Positions 27,421 through 36,450 of a stretch of DNA of 36,538 nucleotides are shown here, one piece after another. The stretch lies in contig NZ_QUWV01000056.1 of NCBI RefSeq assembly GCF_003403295.1, positions 1-36,538 on the forward strand, read 5' to 3'. Positions within the stretch are counted from its first letter, which is position 1. Each line of letters begins with the position of its first letter. This DNA comes from Komagataeibacter melaceti (lineage in GTDB: Bacteria > Pseudomonadota > Alphaproteobacteria > Acetobacterales > Acetobacteraceae). The position numbers were made by a program, and so were the translations under genes. The notes under the pieces were generated by a model that had not been told where the DNA came from, did no database searches, and saw only the letters and a list, made by a program, of their open reading frames with translations.

Positions 27421-28947
27421 GTGACCGAGCAGATTTCACAAGACACGATTAACAAGGCGCTGTGGAGCGCCTGCGATACCTTCCGTGGCACCGTCAGCCC
27501 CGACACGTACCGGGATTACGTGCTGACCATGCTGTTCCTGAAATACATCTCCGATGTGTGGCAGGACCATTATGACGGCTACAAGAAAGAATACGGCGAC
27601 AATCCGGACCTGATCGAAGCCATGATGGCGCAGGAACGCTTCGTGCTGCCCAGGGGGGCGGATTTCTATACCCTCTACAAAGAGCGCAACGCCCCCGGCA
27701 ATGGTGAACGCATTGATAAGGCCCTGCACGCCATTGAAGAGGCCAACGGCACCAAGCTGAAGGATGCAGGCAAGAGCGTCTTCCAGGACATCAGCTTCAA
27801 CTCTGACCGGCTGGGGGACGAGAAGCAGAAGAACACCATCCTGCGCCACCTGCTGGAGGACTTCCACAAGCCGGACCTGAACCTGCGCCCCTCGCGCGTC
27901 GGCAATCTGGATGTGATCGGCAATGGCTATGAGTTCCTGATCAAGAACTTCGCCGCCAGTGGCGGGCAGAAGGCCGGGGAGTTCTACACCCCGCCGGAAG
28001 TCAGTGAACTGCTGGCCCGTATCCTGAGCCCGAAACCGGGCGAGACCATCTGCGATCCGGCCTGTGGCTCGGCGTCCCTGCTGATGAAATGCGGGCGGCA
28101 GGTGACGCAAAATCACGAGGGCAGCCGGGATTACGCCCTGTATGGGCAGGAAGCCATTGGCTCGACCTGGTCCTTTGCCAAGATGAACATGTTCCTGCAT
28201 GGTGAGGACAATCACCGCATTGAATGGGGCGACACCATCCGCAACCCCAAGCTGCTGGATGATAAAAACCATCTGATGCGCTTTGACGTGGTGACGGCCA
28301 ACCCGCCCTTCAGCCTCGATAAATGGGGCCATGAAGACGCGGCGGAAGATGTGCATCACCGCTTTGCCCGTGGTGTGCCACCGAAAACCAAGGGCGATTA
28401 CGCCTTCATCCTGCACATGATCAGCACCCTGAAAGAGCGCACCGGTCGCATGGGTGTTGTGGTGCCGCATGGCGTGCTGTTCCGGGGCAGTTCGGAAGGG
28501 AAAATCCGTCAGAAGCTGATTGAGGAAAACCTGCTGGATGCGGTGATCGGCCTGCCGGAAAAGCTGTTCTTCGGCACGGGGATTCCGGCTGCCATCCTGA
28601 TCTTCCGTAAAGACCGCAAGACGAAGGATGTGCTGTTCATTGATGCCAGCCGGGAGTTCAGGGCGGGCAAGAACCAGAATGTGCTGACCGAAGAGAACAT
28701 CTCAAAAATTGTGGACACCTACCGCGCCCGCAGGGACGTGGATAAATACGCCCACCTCGCCACGCCGGATGAAATCAGGGAAAACGACTACAACCTGAAC
28801 ATTCCGCGTTATGTCGATACGTTTGAGGAAGAAGCGGAAATCGACCTGAACGCCGTGCGCAAAGAGCGGGCGGAGATCAAGGCGGAACTGGCAAAGCTGG
28901 AAGCCCAGATGGACGCCTATCTGAAGGAGCTGGGTTATGCTTCCTGA
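27421..28947 (+). CDS. hsdM: type I R-M methyltransferase subunit HsdM
   Basis: This 508-residue N6-adenine methyltransferase has the N-terminal HsdM helical domain (INKALWSACDTFRGTVSPDT, YRDYVLTMLFLKYISDVW), the GGQKAGEFYTPPEVSELLAR box, SAM motif I DPACGSASLL near residue 212 and catalytic motif IV NPPF near 293. A C-terminal coiled coil (EEEAEIDLNAVRKERAEIKA) follows. The start is GTG 27421 (GTG ACC GAG CAG), with AGGA 10 bp upstream. The frame extends further upstream, but that sequence overlaps the S-like gene and is not HsdM. It overlaps hsdS by 11 bp. Confidence 0.95.
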   Translation: MTEQISQDTINKALWSACDTFRGTVSPDTYRDYVLTMLFLKYISDVWQDHYDGYKKEYGDNPDLIEAMMAQERFVLPRGADFYTLYKERNAPGNGERIDKALHAIEEANGTKLKDAGKSVFQDISFNSDRLGDEKQKNTILRHLLEDFHKPDLNLRPSRVGNLDVIGNGYEFLIKNFAASGGQKAGEFYTPPEVSELLARILSPKPGETICDPACGSASLLMKCGRQVTQNHEGSRDYALYGQEAIGSTWSFAKMNMFLHGEDNHRIEWGDTIRNPKLLDDKNHLMRFDVVTANPPFSLDKWGHEDAAEDVHHRFARGVPPKTKGDYAFILHMISTLKERTGRMGVVVPHGVLFRGSSEGKIRQKLIEENLLDAVIGLPEKLFFGTGIPAAILIFRKDRKTKDVLFIDASREFRAGKNQNVLTEENISKIVDTYRARRDVDKYAHLATPDEIRENDYNLNIPRYVDTFEEEAEIDLNAVRKERAEIKAELAKLEAQMDAYLKELGYAS

Positions 28948-30112
28948 GGGGTGGGAACGTAAAACAGTTGCCGACATTTGCATTTTGCAAAATGGGAATG
29001 GGTTCAAACCACATCAATGGGATACTAAAGGCTTACCAATTATCCGTATTCAAAATTTAAACGGCAGTTCCAACTTCAATTATTTTTCTGGGAAGCCACT
29101 AGAAAAATGGCTGGTAAACCCAGGACAAATTCTTTTTGCATGGGCTGGAAGCAAAGGGGTCTCATTTGGACCTTTTATATGGAACGGCCCGCAAGGTGTC
29201 CTCAATCAACATATATTTAAAGTATTTTCAAAAGATAAAATTGATAACAACTGGCTTTATCTAATATTGAGATCGATCACCGACAAAATTGAAGGACAAG
29301 CACATGGGTTTAAAGCCACGCTAGTCCATGTCAAAAAACAGGATATTGATAATCAGATCGTAAACATCCCCCCTCTTCCCGAACAAAAGAAGATCGCGGC
29401 GATCCTCTCGACGTGGGATCGTGCGATTGAGGGGACTGAGAAGCTTCTGGCCAATAGCCAGCAGCAGAAAAAAGCCCTCATGCAGCAACTCCTCACAGGC
29501 AAAAAACGCCTGCCGGGGTTCGCGGGGGAGTGGAGAATTTTCTCTCTTTCAGACGTCGCGACGGTACAAACCGCAACATCCAAAACTCAATATATCTGTG
29601 AAAATGGAGAACGATTTATTGTCGATATGGGTTCGGTAAACAGATTAGGAAATCTTGTTTGCACGAAATCGACTCAGCATAATTCCGACCTTTTACCAAA
29701 AGGTACATTGGTCATGCCAAAAGACGATATTGGAGGCGGGAATATTATAGGTCGAACATCTTACATTGATCAAGACGATCTGTATGTGCTGGGCGACCAT
29801 GTTTACGCTCTTCATATTGAAAATTGTGACAGTAAATTTCTTCACTTTATAATAAATTCATACCCAATAAATAAGAATTTACGTCGTAGGGCTAACGGTA
29901 CAGCTCAGTTGGGCTTGGGAAAAAAGGATGTTCTTAGACAAAGAATAAAGATCCCATCTGAACTGCCTGAACAGAAAGCCATAGCTACTGTCCTGACCAC
30001 AGCGGACGAAGAAATCACCTCCCTTGAATCCGACCTCTCCCGCCTGCGTCAGGAGAAGAAAGCCCTGATGCAGCAGCTTCTCACGGGCAAGCGCCGCGTG
30101 AGGGTCAATTAA
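28937..30112 (+). CDS. hsdS: type I R-M specificity subunit HsdS
   Basis: This 391-residue protein has two target-recognition domains: TRD1 about 1-150 (LPEGWERKTVADICILQNGN) and TRD2 about 200-340 (WRIFSLSDVATVQTATSK). Each is followed by a conserved coiled-coil spacer: LPEQKKIAAILSTWDRAIEG, KKALMQQLLTGKKRLPG; and LPEQKAIATVLTTADEEITS, KKALMQQLLTGKRRV. It sets the bipartite DNA target of the complex. Both TRDs are much AT-richer than hsdM/hsdR and than the spacers, the usual sign of TRD swapping. The two KKALMQQLLTGK repeats are also DNA repeats (29470 and 30058). Confidence 0.93.
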   Translation: MLPEGWERKTVADICILQNGNGFKPHQWDTKGLPIIRIQNLNGSSNFNYFSGKPLEKWLVNPGQILFAWAGSKGVSFGPFIWNGPQGVLNQHIFKVFSKDKIDNNWLYLILRSITDKIEGQAHGFKATLVHVKKQDIDNQIVNIPPLPEQKKIAAILSTWDRAIEGTEKLLANSQQQKKALMQQLLTGKKRLPGFAGEWRIFSLSDVATVQTATSKTQYICENGERFIVDMGSVNRLGNLVCTKSTQHNSDLLPKGTLVMPKDDIGGGNIIGRTSYIDQDDLYVLGDHVYALHIENCDSKFLHFIINSYPINKNLRRRANGTAQLGLGKKDVLRQRIKIPSELPEQKAIATVLTTADEEITSLESDLSRLRQEKKALMQQLLTGKRRVRVN

Positions 30113-30143
30113 GATATTTCAGCTTGCAGGATATTTGAACATT

Positions 30144-33100
30144 ATGGCTCCCGCCCCGAAATTTCAGGAAGAATACAGCGCCAAACTTCCGGCCCTGGCC
30201 CTGCTCAGCACGCTCGGCTGGCGGTTTCTGTCCCCATCCGAGGCGCTGGCGTTGCGGGGCGGCAGGCAGGACGCCGTGGTGCTGGACACGCTCCTGCGGG
30301 CGGAACTGAAAAAGCGGCGCTTTACCTTTGAAGGCGAGGCGCACGCCCTGTCCGATCAGGCCATCGACACACTGGTCTCTCACGTCACGCACCCGGACTT
30401 CGTCTCGGGCCTGCGGGACGCCAATGAAAAAATGACGACGCATCTGCTGTTCGGCATTGCGGTTAAGGAATTTATCAACGGACGTCAGGCCAACCCGACC
30501 ATCGCGCTGATCGACTGGCAGAACCCGGAGAACAACAGCTTTACCTTCACCGAGGAATTCAGCGTCCTGCGCACGGACCTGACACAGACCCGCAGGCCGG
30601 ACATCGTCTGCTTCGTCAACGGCATTCCGCTGGCGGTAATCGAGGCCAAGCGCCCCGATGGCCAGCCGGGCAAAGGCCCGACCGTGGAGGCCGGGATTTC
30701 CCAGAGCATCCGCAATCAGAACAAGGATGAAATCCCCCAGCTTTTTGCCTACAGCCAGCTTCTGCTCTCCATCACCGGGCATGACGGGCGCTATGGCACC
30801 TGTGGCACGCCCAAAAAGTTCTGGGCCAGCTGGAAGGAAGAGGACATCCCCGAAAGCCGGATGGAGGCGCTCAAGAACACGCCGCTGTCGGCTGCCCGGA
30901 AAGATGCGCTGTTTGCCGAGCGCAAGGCGTCGGACCGGGCGTGGTTCGAGGACTGGGCCTCCCGTCCCCTGCATGTCACGGATCAGGACCGGCTGCTGAT
31001 CGGCCTGCTCTCGCCCCAGCGCCTGCTGGAGATGGCGCGGTTCTTCACGCTGGTCGACCGCAAGGCAGGCAAGATCGTCGCCCGCTATCAGCAGGTCTTT
31101 GGCATCAAACGCCTGCTGGAGCGTATCAAGACCCGCCGCAGCGATGGCGGGCGCGAAGGCGGCGTGGTCTGGCACACCACGGGTTCGGGCAAGTCCTTCA
31201 CCATGGTGTTCCTCAGCCGGGCGCTGATTCTGGATGACGATCTCAAGCAATGCCGCATTCTGGTGGTGACCGACCGCAAGGATCTGGAACGCCAGTTGAG
31301 CACCACCTTCTCCACCGGCGGCGAACTGGCGGACAGGAAGGACAGGGAAGAGGCGCTGGCCACCTCAGGCCGCCGTCTGGCGCAGCAGATCGGGCATGGG
31401 CAGGAGCGGATCATCTTCTCGCTTATCAACAAGTTCCATACCGCCACCGGCTATCCCGAATGCCATAATGACAGCGCGGACATCATCGTGCTGGTGGATG
31501 AAGGCCATCGCAGCCAGGGCGGTGAGAACCATGCCCGCATGAAGCACGCTTTGCCCCATGCGGCCTTCATCGCCTTTACCGGCACGCCGCTGCTCAAGGG
31601 GAGTGAGACGACAAGCCGGTTCGGCAAAATCATCCACTCCTACACCATGCAGCAGGCCGTCGCGGACGGGACTGTGACGCCCCTGCTCTATGAAGAGCGC
31701 AAGCCGGATCTGGATGTGAATGACCGGGCCATTGATGCGTGGTTCGAGCGCATCACACAGGGGCTGACGGAAGAGCAGGTCACGGACCTCAAGAAGCGCT
31801 TCGCCCGCGCCAATCAGGTCTACAAGGCCGATGACCGTATCCGGCTGATCGCCATGGATCTGGCCACCCATTTTGACAGCAACATCGACAGCGGCCTCAA
31901 GGGCATGCTGGCCTGTGACAGCAAGCTCTCCGCCATCCGCTACAAGCAGTATCTGGACGAGGTCGGCCTGTTCGAAAGCGCCATCGTCATGAGCCCCCCC
32001 GATACGCGTGAAGGCCATACGGAAGTGGATGAACGCAGGCAGCCCGAAATCCAGGCCTGGTGGAAGGACAATGTCGGCAGCCAGAGCGAGGATGACTACA
32101 CGCGCGGGGTCATCGAGCGCTTCGAGAATGACCCGGACCTCAGGCTGATCATCGTGGTCGACAAGCTGCTGACCGGGTTTGATGAGCCGAAGAACGCGGT
32201 GCTCTATATCGACAAGCCGCTCAAGCAGCACAATCTGCTTCAGGCCATTGCGCGTGTGAACCGGCTACATGACCAGAAGAAGCACGGGCTGCTGATCGAC
32301 TATCGCGGCATTCTGGCGGAGCTGGACACCACACTGGCCAAATACGACGAACTGGCCGCCGAGAATGTCGGCGGGTATGACCCCAGGGATATTGCCGGGC
32401 TGTATAGCCAGATGAGCACGGAATACCGTGAACTCCCGGTCCTGCATAAAGCGCTGTGGGCCATCTTTGACGGCGTGAAGAACAGGAGCGATCTCCAGCA
32501 GCTTCGGTCCGTGCTCATGCCGCGTATGGTGGAGGAACACGGCCAGATGGTGGACGTGAACCTCAAGCGCCGGGATGATTTCTATGAGGCGCTGACGAAG
32601 TTTGCCGCCTGCCTGAAAGTGGCCCTGCAATCCGTGGCGTTCTTTGAAGACACCAGCTTCACGGAAAAGGACCGGGCCACCTACAGGGAAACCCTGAAGC
32701 AACTGACCAACCTGCGTCAGATGGTGTTGCAGGACACAGGCGAGACGGTGGACTTCGACCAGTATGCCGAGCAGGTCAAAAAGCTGCTCGACCGGCATGT
32801 GGCGGGCGTGAAGGTGCATGAATCCGATGGCCTGTATGCTGTCGGCAGGATGGGCCAGAAGCCGGACGACAACGAACCTGCAAACTGGAGCGAGGAGAAA
32901 ACCCGCAATGAGACGGACCTGATCCGCACCCGTGTGACGAAGATGATCGACCACGAGATGCAGGATGATCCCTATGCGAAGGAAGCGTTCTCGGCCCTTT
33001 TGCGCAAGGTGATCGAGGAGGCGGAAAGCCTGTTCGACCATCCGCTCAAGCAGTTCATGCTGTTTCAGGAGTTTGAAGAACAGGTGGCCCAGCGCAGGCT

Positions 33101-33440
33101 GGAGAACATCCCCTCTGTTTTTGACGGGCACCGGCATGCCCAGGCCTATTATGGCGTATTCCTCAAAACGCTGGCCGCCATCTTCAACCACAGGCAGACG
33201 GATGAGGAGAACCAGCGCTGGGTTGATCTGGCGTTTGAGATTGACCAGATCGTGGACAAGGCGGTGCGGGAGAACTCGCTCAGCCGCCCGGATATGGAAA
33301 GGTCAGTCCGTAAGGAACTGCTGCCGCTTCTGTTCAGCACGGGCCAGAAAGCGGGATTTGGCGTGGACAGGGCGCAGGAGATCATCGAGCAGGTCATTCA
33401 GATCATGCGGGCCGGTCCTGCTGATCCGCCGCGTGGCTGA
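30144..33440 (+). CDS. hsdR: type I restriction endonuclease subunit HsdR
   Basis: This protein of about 1098 residues has an N-terminal nuclease domain with RRPDIVCFVNGIPLAVIEAK (PD-(D/E)xK core near residues 150-166). An SF2 translocase follows: Walker A VVWHTTGSGKSFTMVF near 343, IVLVDEGHRSQ near 451 (DEAD-like), AFIAFTGTPLLKG, DKLLTGFDEP, QAIARVNRLHDQKK. The C-terminal helical region binds the M2S core. All motifs are intact. The ATG at 30144 is taken as start; a TTG at 30135 three codons upstream is nearer AGGA (30128-30131) and equally possible. It completes a functional-looking type I system. Confidence 0.95.
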   Translation: MAPAPKFQEEYSAKLPALALLSTLGWRFLSPSEALALRGGRQDAVVLDTLLRAELKKRRFTFEGEAHALSDQAIDTLVSHVTHPDFVSGLRDANEKMTTHLLFGIAVKEFINGRQANPTIALIDWQNPENNSFTFTEEFSVLRTDLTQTRRPDIVCFVNGIPLAVIEAKRPDGQPGKGPTVEAGISQSIRNQNKDEIPQLFAYSQLLLSITGHDGRYGTCGTPKKFWASWKEEDIPESRMEALKNTPLSAARKDALFAERKASDRAWFEDWASRPLHVTDQDRLLIGLLSPQRLLEMARFFTLVDRKAGKIVARYQQVFGIKRLLERIKTRRSDGGREGGVVWHTTGSGKSFTMVFLSRALILDDDLKQCRILVVTDRKDLERQLSTTFSTGGELADRKDREEALATSGRRLAQQIGHGQERIIFSLINKFHTATGYPECHNDSADIIVLVDEGHRSQGGENHARMKHALPHAAFIAFTGTPLLKGSETTSRFGKIIHSYTMQQAVADGTVTPLLYEERKPDLDVNDRAIDAWFERITQGLTEEQVTDLKKRFARANQVYKADDRIRLIAMDLATHFDSNIDSGLKGMLACDSKLSAIRYKQYLDEVGLFESAIVMSPPDTREGHTEVDERRQPEIQAWWKDNVGSQSEDDYTRGVIERFENDPDLRLIIVVDKLLTGFDEPKNAVLYIDKPLKQHNLLQAIARVNRLHDQKKHGLLIDYRGILAELDTTLAKYDELAAENVGGYDPRDIAGLYSQMSTEYRELPVLHKALWAIFDGVKNRSDLQQLRSVLMPRMVEEHGQMVDVNLKRRDDFYEALTKFAACLKVALQSVAFFEDTSFTEKDRATYRETLKQLTNLRQMVLQDTGETVDFDQYAEQVKKLLDRHVAGVKVHESDGLYAVGRMGQKPDDNEPANWSEEKTRNETDLIRTRVTKMIDHEMQDDPYAKEAFSALLRKVIEEAESLFDHPLKQFMLFQEFEEQVAQRRLENIPSVFDGHRHAQAYYGVFLKTLAAIFNHRQTDEENQRWVDLAFEIDQIVDKAVRENSLSRPDMERSVRKELLPLLFSTGQKAGFGVDRAQEIIEQVIQIMRAGPADPPRG

Positions 33441-33442
33441 GT

Positions 33443-34180
33443 ATGGGCGACGGGACACACCGCATTCTGACCTATGGGGGGGATCAGATCCGCGTGAACC
33501 TGATCCCCCGTGCGCGTCCTGGCACGACGCTGCGGATCCGGGTGCATCCTGACCTGAATGTGGAGGCTTGTGTACCAAAGGGCACGACAGGGGCTGATCT
33601 GGACAAAGCCTTACACCAGAAAACCCGCTGGATCTGGCAGAAGCTGCGGGACTTCCGGGCGGTGCAGGAACATGCCACGCCGCGTGCCTATGTCAGCGGG
33701 GAAAGCCACTTCTATCTGGGACGGCGGCATCTGCTGAAGGTGCATCATCAGCCTGAGGCTCCAGAGACCGTGCGGATGTTGCGGGGGCGGCTGGAGGTTT
33801 GCGTGCAGGAACGCAGCGCCTTACGGATAAAAAAGCTGCTGGAACTGTGGTATTTTACGCGGGCGCAGGACGTCTTCCGCCATCGCCTGTCTGCCCTTCT
33901 CCCCACAACGCTGTGGGTGACAGTCCCCCCAGCCCTGAAGCTTCAGGTGATGCAGACCCAGTGGGGCAACTGTTCACCGGGTGGGACCGTCACGCTCAAC
34001 CCGCATCTGGTGAAAGCCCCGCGTGACTGCATTGATTACGTCATCCTGCATGAGCTGTGCCATCTGAAGGAGCACAATCATGGCCCGGCCTTCTGGGCGC
34101 TCCTGGAACGCGTGATGCCGGACTGGGAGCGTCATAAGGTCCGGCTGGATGGAATGGCCGAAATGATGCTGCAAAAATAG
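33443..34180 (+). CDS. YgjP/SprT-like zinc metallopeptidase
   Basis: This 245-residue protein of the YgjP (DUF45/WLM-related) family has IRVNLIPRARPGTTLRIRVH, MQTQWGNCSPGGTVTLNPHL, the zinc motif VILHELCHLKEHNHGPAFW near residue 203 (HExxH plus downstream His) and W at PDWERHK. It starts 2 bp after the hsdR stop, so it belongs to the R-M operon. Members of this family are regularly found right after hsdR; their substrate is unknown. In this locus it could process or regulate the restriction complex (inferred). Confidence 0.88.
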   Translation: MGDGTHRILTYGGDQIRVNLIPRARPGTTLRIRVHPDLNVEACVPKGTTGADLDKALHQKTRWIWQKLRDFRAVQEHATPRAYVSGESHFYLGRRHLLKVHHQPEAPETVRMLRGRLEVCVQERSALRIKKLLELWYFTRAQDVFRHRLSALLPTTLWVTVPPALKLQVMQTQWGNCSPGGTVTLNPHLVKAPRDCIDYVILHELCHLKEHNHGPAFWALLERVMPDWERHKVRLDGMAEMMLQK

Positions 34181-34301
34181 CGCTTTTTGGCGGCAATGGG
34201 GGGATATGCGGAAGGTCAGCGTGGGGATTCCCAATGTCGAAAGCTGTCACGCCTTGCGTAGCGGCAATGACATAAATTGACTTGCTTCAAGGCCTGTACG
34301 T

Positions 34302-34326
34302 TTGTATATACCATAAGTATATACAA
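34302..34326. promoter_or_regulatory. 25-bp operator of VapBC
   Basis: TTGTATATAC (34302-34311), 5 bp, GTATATACAA (34317-34326): a perfect 10-bp inverted repeat 12 bp before the vapB ATG. It matches the TATAC-type operators seen in AbrB-like VapB systems and probably overlaps the promoter. Confidence 0.65.
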
Positions 34327-34338
34327 TTTGAGGGTGTC

Positions 34339-34563
34339 ATGCTGACCCGCACAACTCTGTTCCTGTCCAATCGATCTCAAGCTGTGCGTCTTCCCAAGGC
34401 TGTTGCATTTGAGGATAGCTTGCGAGAGGTCATAATCATTCCCGATGGTGCGCGCCGCATTATTGCACCAGCTAACGCTGCGTGGGACGATTTCTTCGCA
34501 GCCCCGGGCGTAGATCTGGGACCACGACACCAACCGGAAATGCAGGAACGCGAGAGCTTCTGA
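34339..34563 (+). CDS. vapB: VapB antitoxin (AbrB-like)
   Basis: This 74-residue protein has an AbrB swapped-hairpin start MLTRTTLFLSNRSQAVRLPK, then SLREVIIIPDGARRIIAPAN and the typical VapB tail WDDFFAAPGVDLG, QPEMQERESF. The start is set by the family N-terminus and the operator just upstream; an in-frame ATG at 34282 would precede the operator. Its TGA shares a base with the vapC ATG. Confidence 0.88.
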   Translation: MLTRTTLFLSNRSQAVRLPKAVAFEDSLREVIIIPDGARRIIAPANAAWDDFFAAPGVDLGPRHQPEMQERESF

Positions 34564-34961
34564 TGTTGCGTTACCTCCTTGATACCAATTTTTGCATACG
34601 GGTATTGCGAGATCGCCCTGCTGGCCTGAGGGAGAAATTCAACGCCAATGCAGAAGCGCTCTGCATATCTGACGTTGTGCTGTATGAACTTTTGTATGGT
34701 GCTGAAAAATCACAGGATCCCTCCAGAACCCGCCGGGCAGTGGAGCTTTTCGCGCAACGTCTTACCGTTCTTCCATTCGATGATGAGGCGGCGGCCCATA
34801 CAGCTGAAATACGTGCCGATCTGGAGAGCCGTGGATGTGTCATTGGCCCTTATGATCTGATGATCGCCGGGCAAGCGCGAAGCAAAGGTCTCCTTGTCAT
34901 AACAGGAAACCTTCGAGAGTTCACCAGAGTGGAAGGATTACGGTCTGAAGACTGGACCTAG
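34563..34961 (+). CDS. vapC: VapC PIN-domain toxin
   Basis: This 132-residue PIN RNase of the classic VapC type has MLRYLLDTNFCIRVLRDRPA, LCISDVVLYELLYGAEKSQD, SRGCVIGPYDLMIAGQARSK, GLLVITGNLREFTRVEGLRS, EDW. The four acidic residues (D in LLDTN, E in YELLYGAEK, D in GPYDLMIA and N/D in TGNLREF) match VapC enzymes that cleave initiator tRNA in enterobacteria. It is an intact pair. Confidence 0.9.
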   Translation: MLRYLLDTNFCIRVLRDRPAGLREKFNANAEALCISDVVLYELLYGAEKSQDPSRTRRAVELFAQRLTVLPFDDEAAAHTAEIRADLESRGCVIGPYDLMIAGQARSKGLLVITGNLREFTRVEGLRSEDWT

Positions 34962-35053
34962 TTAGGGGAAAGAGCGGTCTGTCCTCTTTGGAGAAAAATC
35001 AGGGCGAACCAGACCTCGTAAACACTTTGGGTTGCGGATTGGACAGATATACC

Positions 35054-35072
35054 GTATCTACTAAGTAGATAC
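35054..35072. promoter_or_regulatory. 19-bp operator of MazEF
   Basis: GTATCTAC (35054-35061), TAA, GTAGATAC (35065-35072): a perfect inverted repeat 14 bp before the mazE ATG and abutting its GGAGAC RBS. Confidence 0.65.
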
Positions 35073-35086
35073 ATGGAGACAGCCTC

Positions 35087-35329
35087 ATGCATGGAACAGT
35101 ACGCAAGTGGGGCAATAGCGCCGCCATTCGTCTGCCGACGAGCATTCTTGAAGCCGTCCAGCTTCAGATCGACCAGCCTGTCGATGTTCGAGAGGAAGAC
35201 GGGCGGATTATCATCCAGCCTCTTCGCCGGGAAAGGGTGTCTCTGGAGAGCCTGACAGCAGCAATTACGGATGAAAACCGTCATGGGGAGATGGAGTTTG
35301 GACCCTCGACCGGCGGTGAGGTCTGGTGA
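35087..35329 (+). CDS. mazE: MazE-type antitoxin
   Basis: This 80-residue AbrB-fold protein reads MHGTVRKWGNSAAIRLPTSI, LEAVQLQIDQPVDVREEDGR, IIIQPLRRERVSLESLTAAI, with an acidic tail (EMEFGPSTGGEVW) typical of MazE/PemI. It overlaps the MazF GTG start by 4 bp (GTGA). It represses through the 35054 palindrome. Confidence 0.9.
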   Translation: MHGTVRKWGNSAAIRLPTSILEAVQLQIDQPVDVREEDGRIIIQPLRRERVSLESLTAAITDENRHGEMEFGPSTGGEVW

Positions 35330-35658
35330 CGCCAGAATGGGTGCCGGATTGCGGGGATATCGTATGGTTGGAGTTTGATCCCCAGGCAGGTCGTGAGCAG
35401 GCCGGCCACCGGCCAGCCGTCGTGCTATCCCCTGCCTCCTATAACACAAAGTCAGGACTGATAGTCTGCTGTCCGACGACTACGCGCATCAAAGGCTACC
35501 CGTTCGAAGTTCCGCTCGACGGTCAGCCTGCGAGCGTTGTGCTGTCTGATCAGGTCAGAAGCCTCGACTGGCGAGCGCGCCGAGCAAAAATGAAGGGCAA
35601 GGTTACAGGGGGCGAGCTGGAAGCCGTCCGCGAGAAGGTGCGTCTCCTGGTCGGATAG
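35326..35658 (+). CDS. mazF: MazF/PemK mRNA-interferase toxin
   Basis: This 110-residue protein has VPDCGDIVWLEFDPQAGREQ, AGHRPAVVLSPASYNTKSGL, IVCCPTTTRIKGYPFEVPLD, VVLSDQVRSLDWRARRAKMK, which are the conserved strands and the RPAVVLSP and D-Q-V-R-S motifs of MazF. It cleaves mRNA at short sequence motifs. It starts at GTG and looks intact. Confidence 0.92.
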   Translation: MTPEWVPDCGDIVWLEFDPQAGREQAGHRPAVVLSPASYNTKSGLIVCCPTTTRIKGYPFEVPLDGQPASVVLSDQVRSLDWRARRAKMKGKVTGGELEAVREKVRLLVG

Positions 35659-35764
35659 GGGAAGAAAGCAGACAGGCGGTAGTCGCCTCATGTCAGCCGC
35701 TCAGGTTGCCGTCCTTGTTCCCATATAGCCGACATAATAGTTCCACCATCAGGCGATGTTCAGA

Positions 35765-35793
35765 GCAACCGTTTTAGGACCGCTGACGGTTGC
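35765..35793. terminator. stem-loop downstream of ImmA-like gene
   Basis: GCAACCGT (35765-35772), 13-nt loop, ACGGTTGC (35786-35793) lies 8 bp beyond the stop of the leftward ImmA/IrrE frame and 107 bp after mazF. No long T-run, so termination is only suggested. A smaller GGCG/CGCC hairpin lies near 35680. Confidence 0.35.
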
Positions 35794-35800
35794 AGGCTCG

Positions 35801-36450
35801 CTAACGCCCCCTAGCGAACTTCGGCTTCCAGCTCTCCTCAAGTGTGGCATCTTCGTCGTCCTCATCCGGGTCGAAATCGACGGAGAGTTTGTCTGAAGAC
35901 AGAACTGTGAGCGTGAAGCCGTAAGACCCCAGCCCGACGACCTGTTCATCGAGGGCAGGGTTTCGGTCGGTGTCGAACCAATCGCGAAGGCGACACTCAC
36001 CTGTCGCCTGGCGGCCCACAGCCACATTACTAGCGAGCGCGTTGAAACGGGCTGTCGTCGAAGATCTAGGCAGCCGGGCTCCCTTCGGCAAGTAGATGTT
36101 CTCCCCGAGATCCTTGAAGCTCTCCGAGCGAAAGGCGTAGCGCACAGCGGTGCCTTCGCTGACAATGACACAAATCGGGAAACGAGCGCACTGCGCGATG
36201 CGGATCGCCGCTGCAGTTATTGAGACCTCCGCTGAACCCGCCAGTTCGCGGATGCCCTGAAGGCCGACCTCGGACTCTTCGATGAGCTTGCGCACGAGGA
36301 AGTCCGGCATGAGCAGCCCGGCCGCGAAATGGTCGGCCTCAAGCTCGATGGAACGTACACCTTCGCTGAAGCCAGCCTTCGAGAAGTGCTGCCCACCACT
36401 CTGCATAATTTGTTCGGGATGGTTGGGTAAGCAGTAATGGCCCAGTTCAT
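35801..36450 (-). pseudogene. ImmA/IrrE-like metallopeptidase gene with frameshift
   Basis: On the minus strand the frame contains HELGHYCLPNHPEQI, then GVRSIELEADHFAAGLLMPD and a C-terminal domain ending EESWKPKFARGR. The HExxH and E-x-E-A-D-x-F-A-x-x-L-L-M-P motifs define the ImmA/IrrE family. The codon before HELGH is preceded in frame by a TGA. A single extra base in the C4 run (plus-strand GGGG at 36451-36454) explains this: removing it joins HFRVVT directly to HELGHY. The 5' part lies beyond the window. The first usable start downstream (36406) would lack the active site. It is disabled unless the frame is rescued by slippage. Confidence 0.7.

Noticed and set aside
27436-28470. Long open frame (344 codons) antisense to hsdM
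   Set aside because: HsdM motifs on the plus strand are complete. The antisense product has no family features and reflects GC-rich codon bias.
30105-31250. Long open frame antisense to the 5' part of hsdR
   Set aside because: It mirrors the coding strand of an intact HsdR, has no RBS and has no recognisable domain.
35958-36120. Searched the tail for an XRE regulator paired with the ImmA-like gene
   Set aside because: No HTH frame is visible inside the window; any partner would be beyond the right edge.
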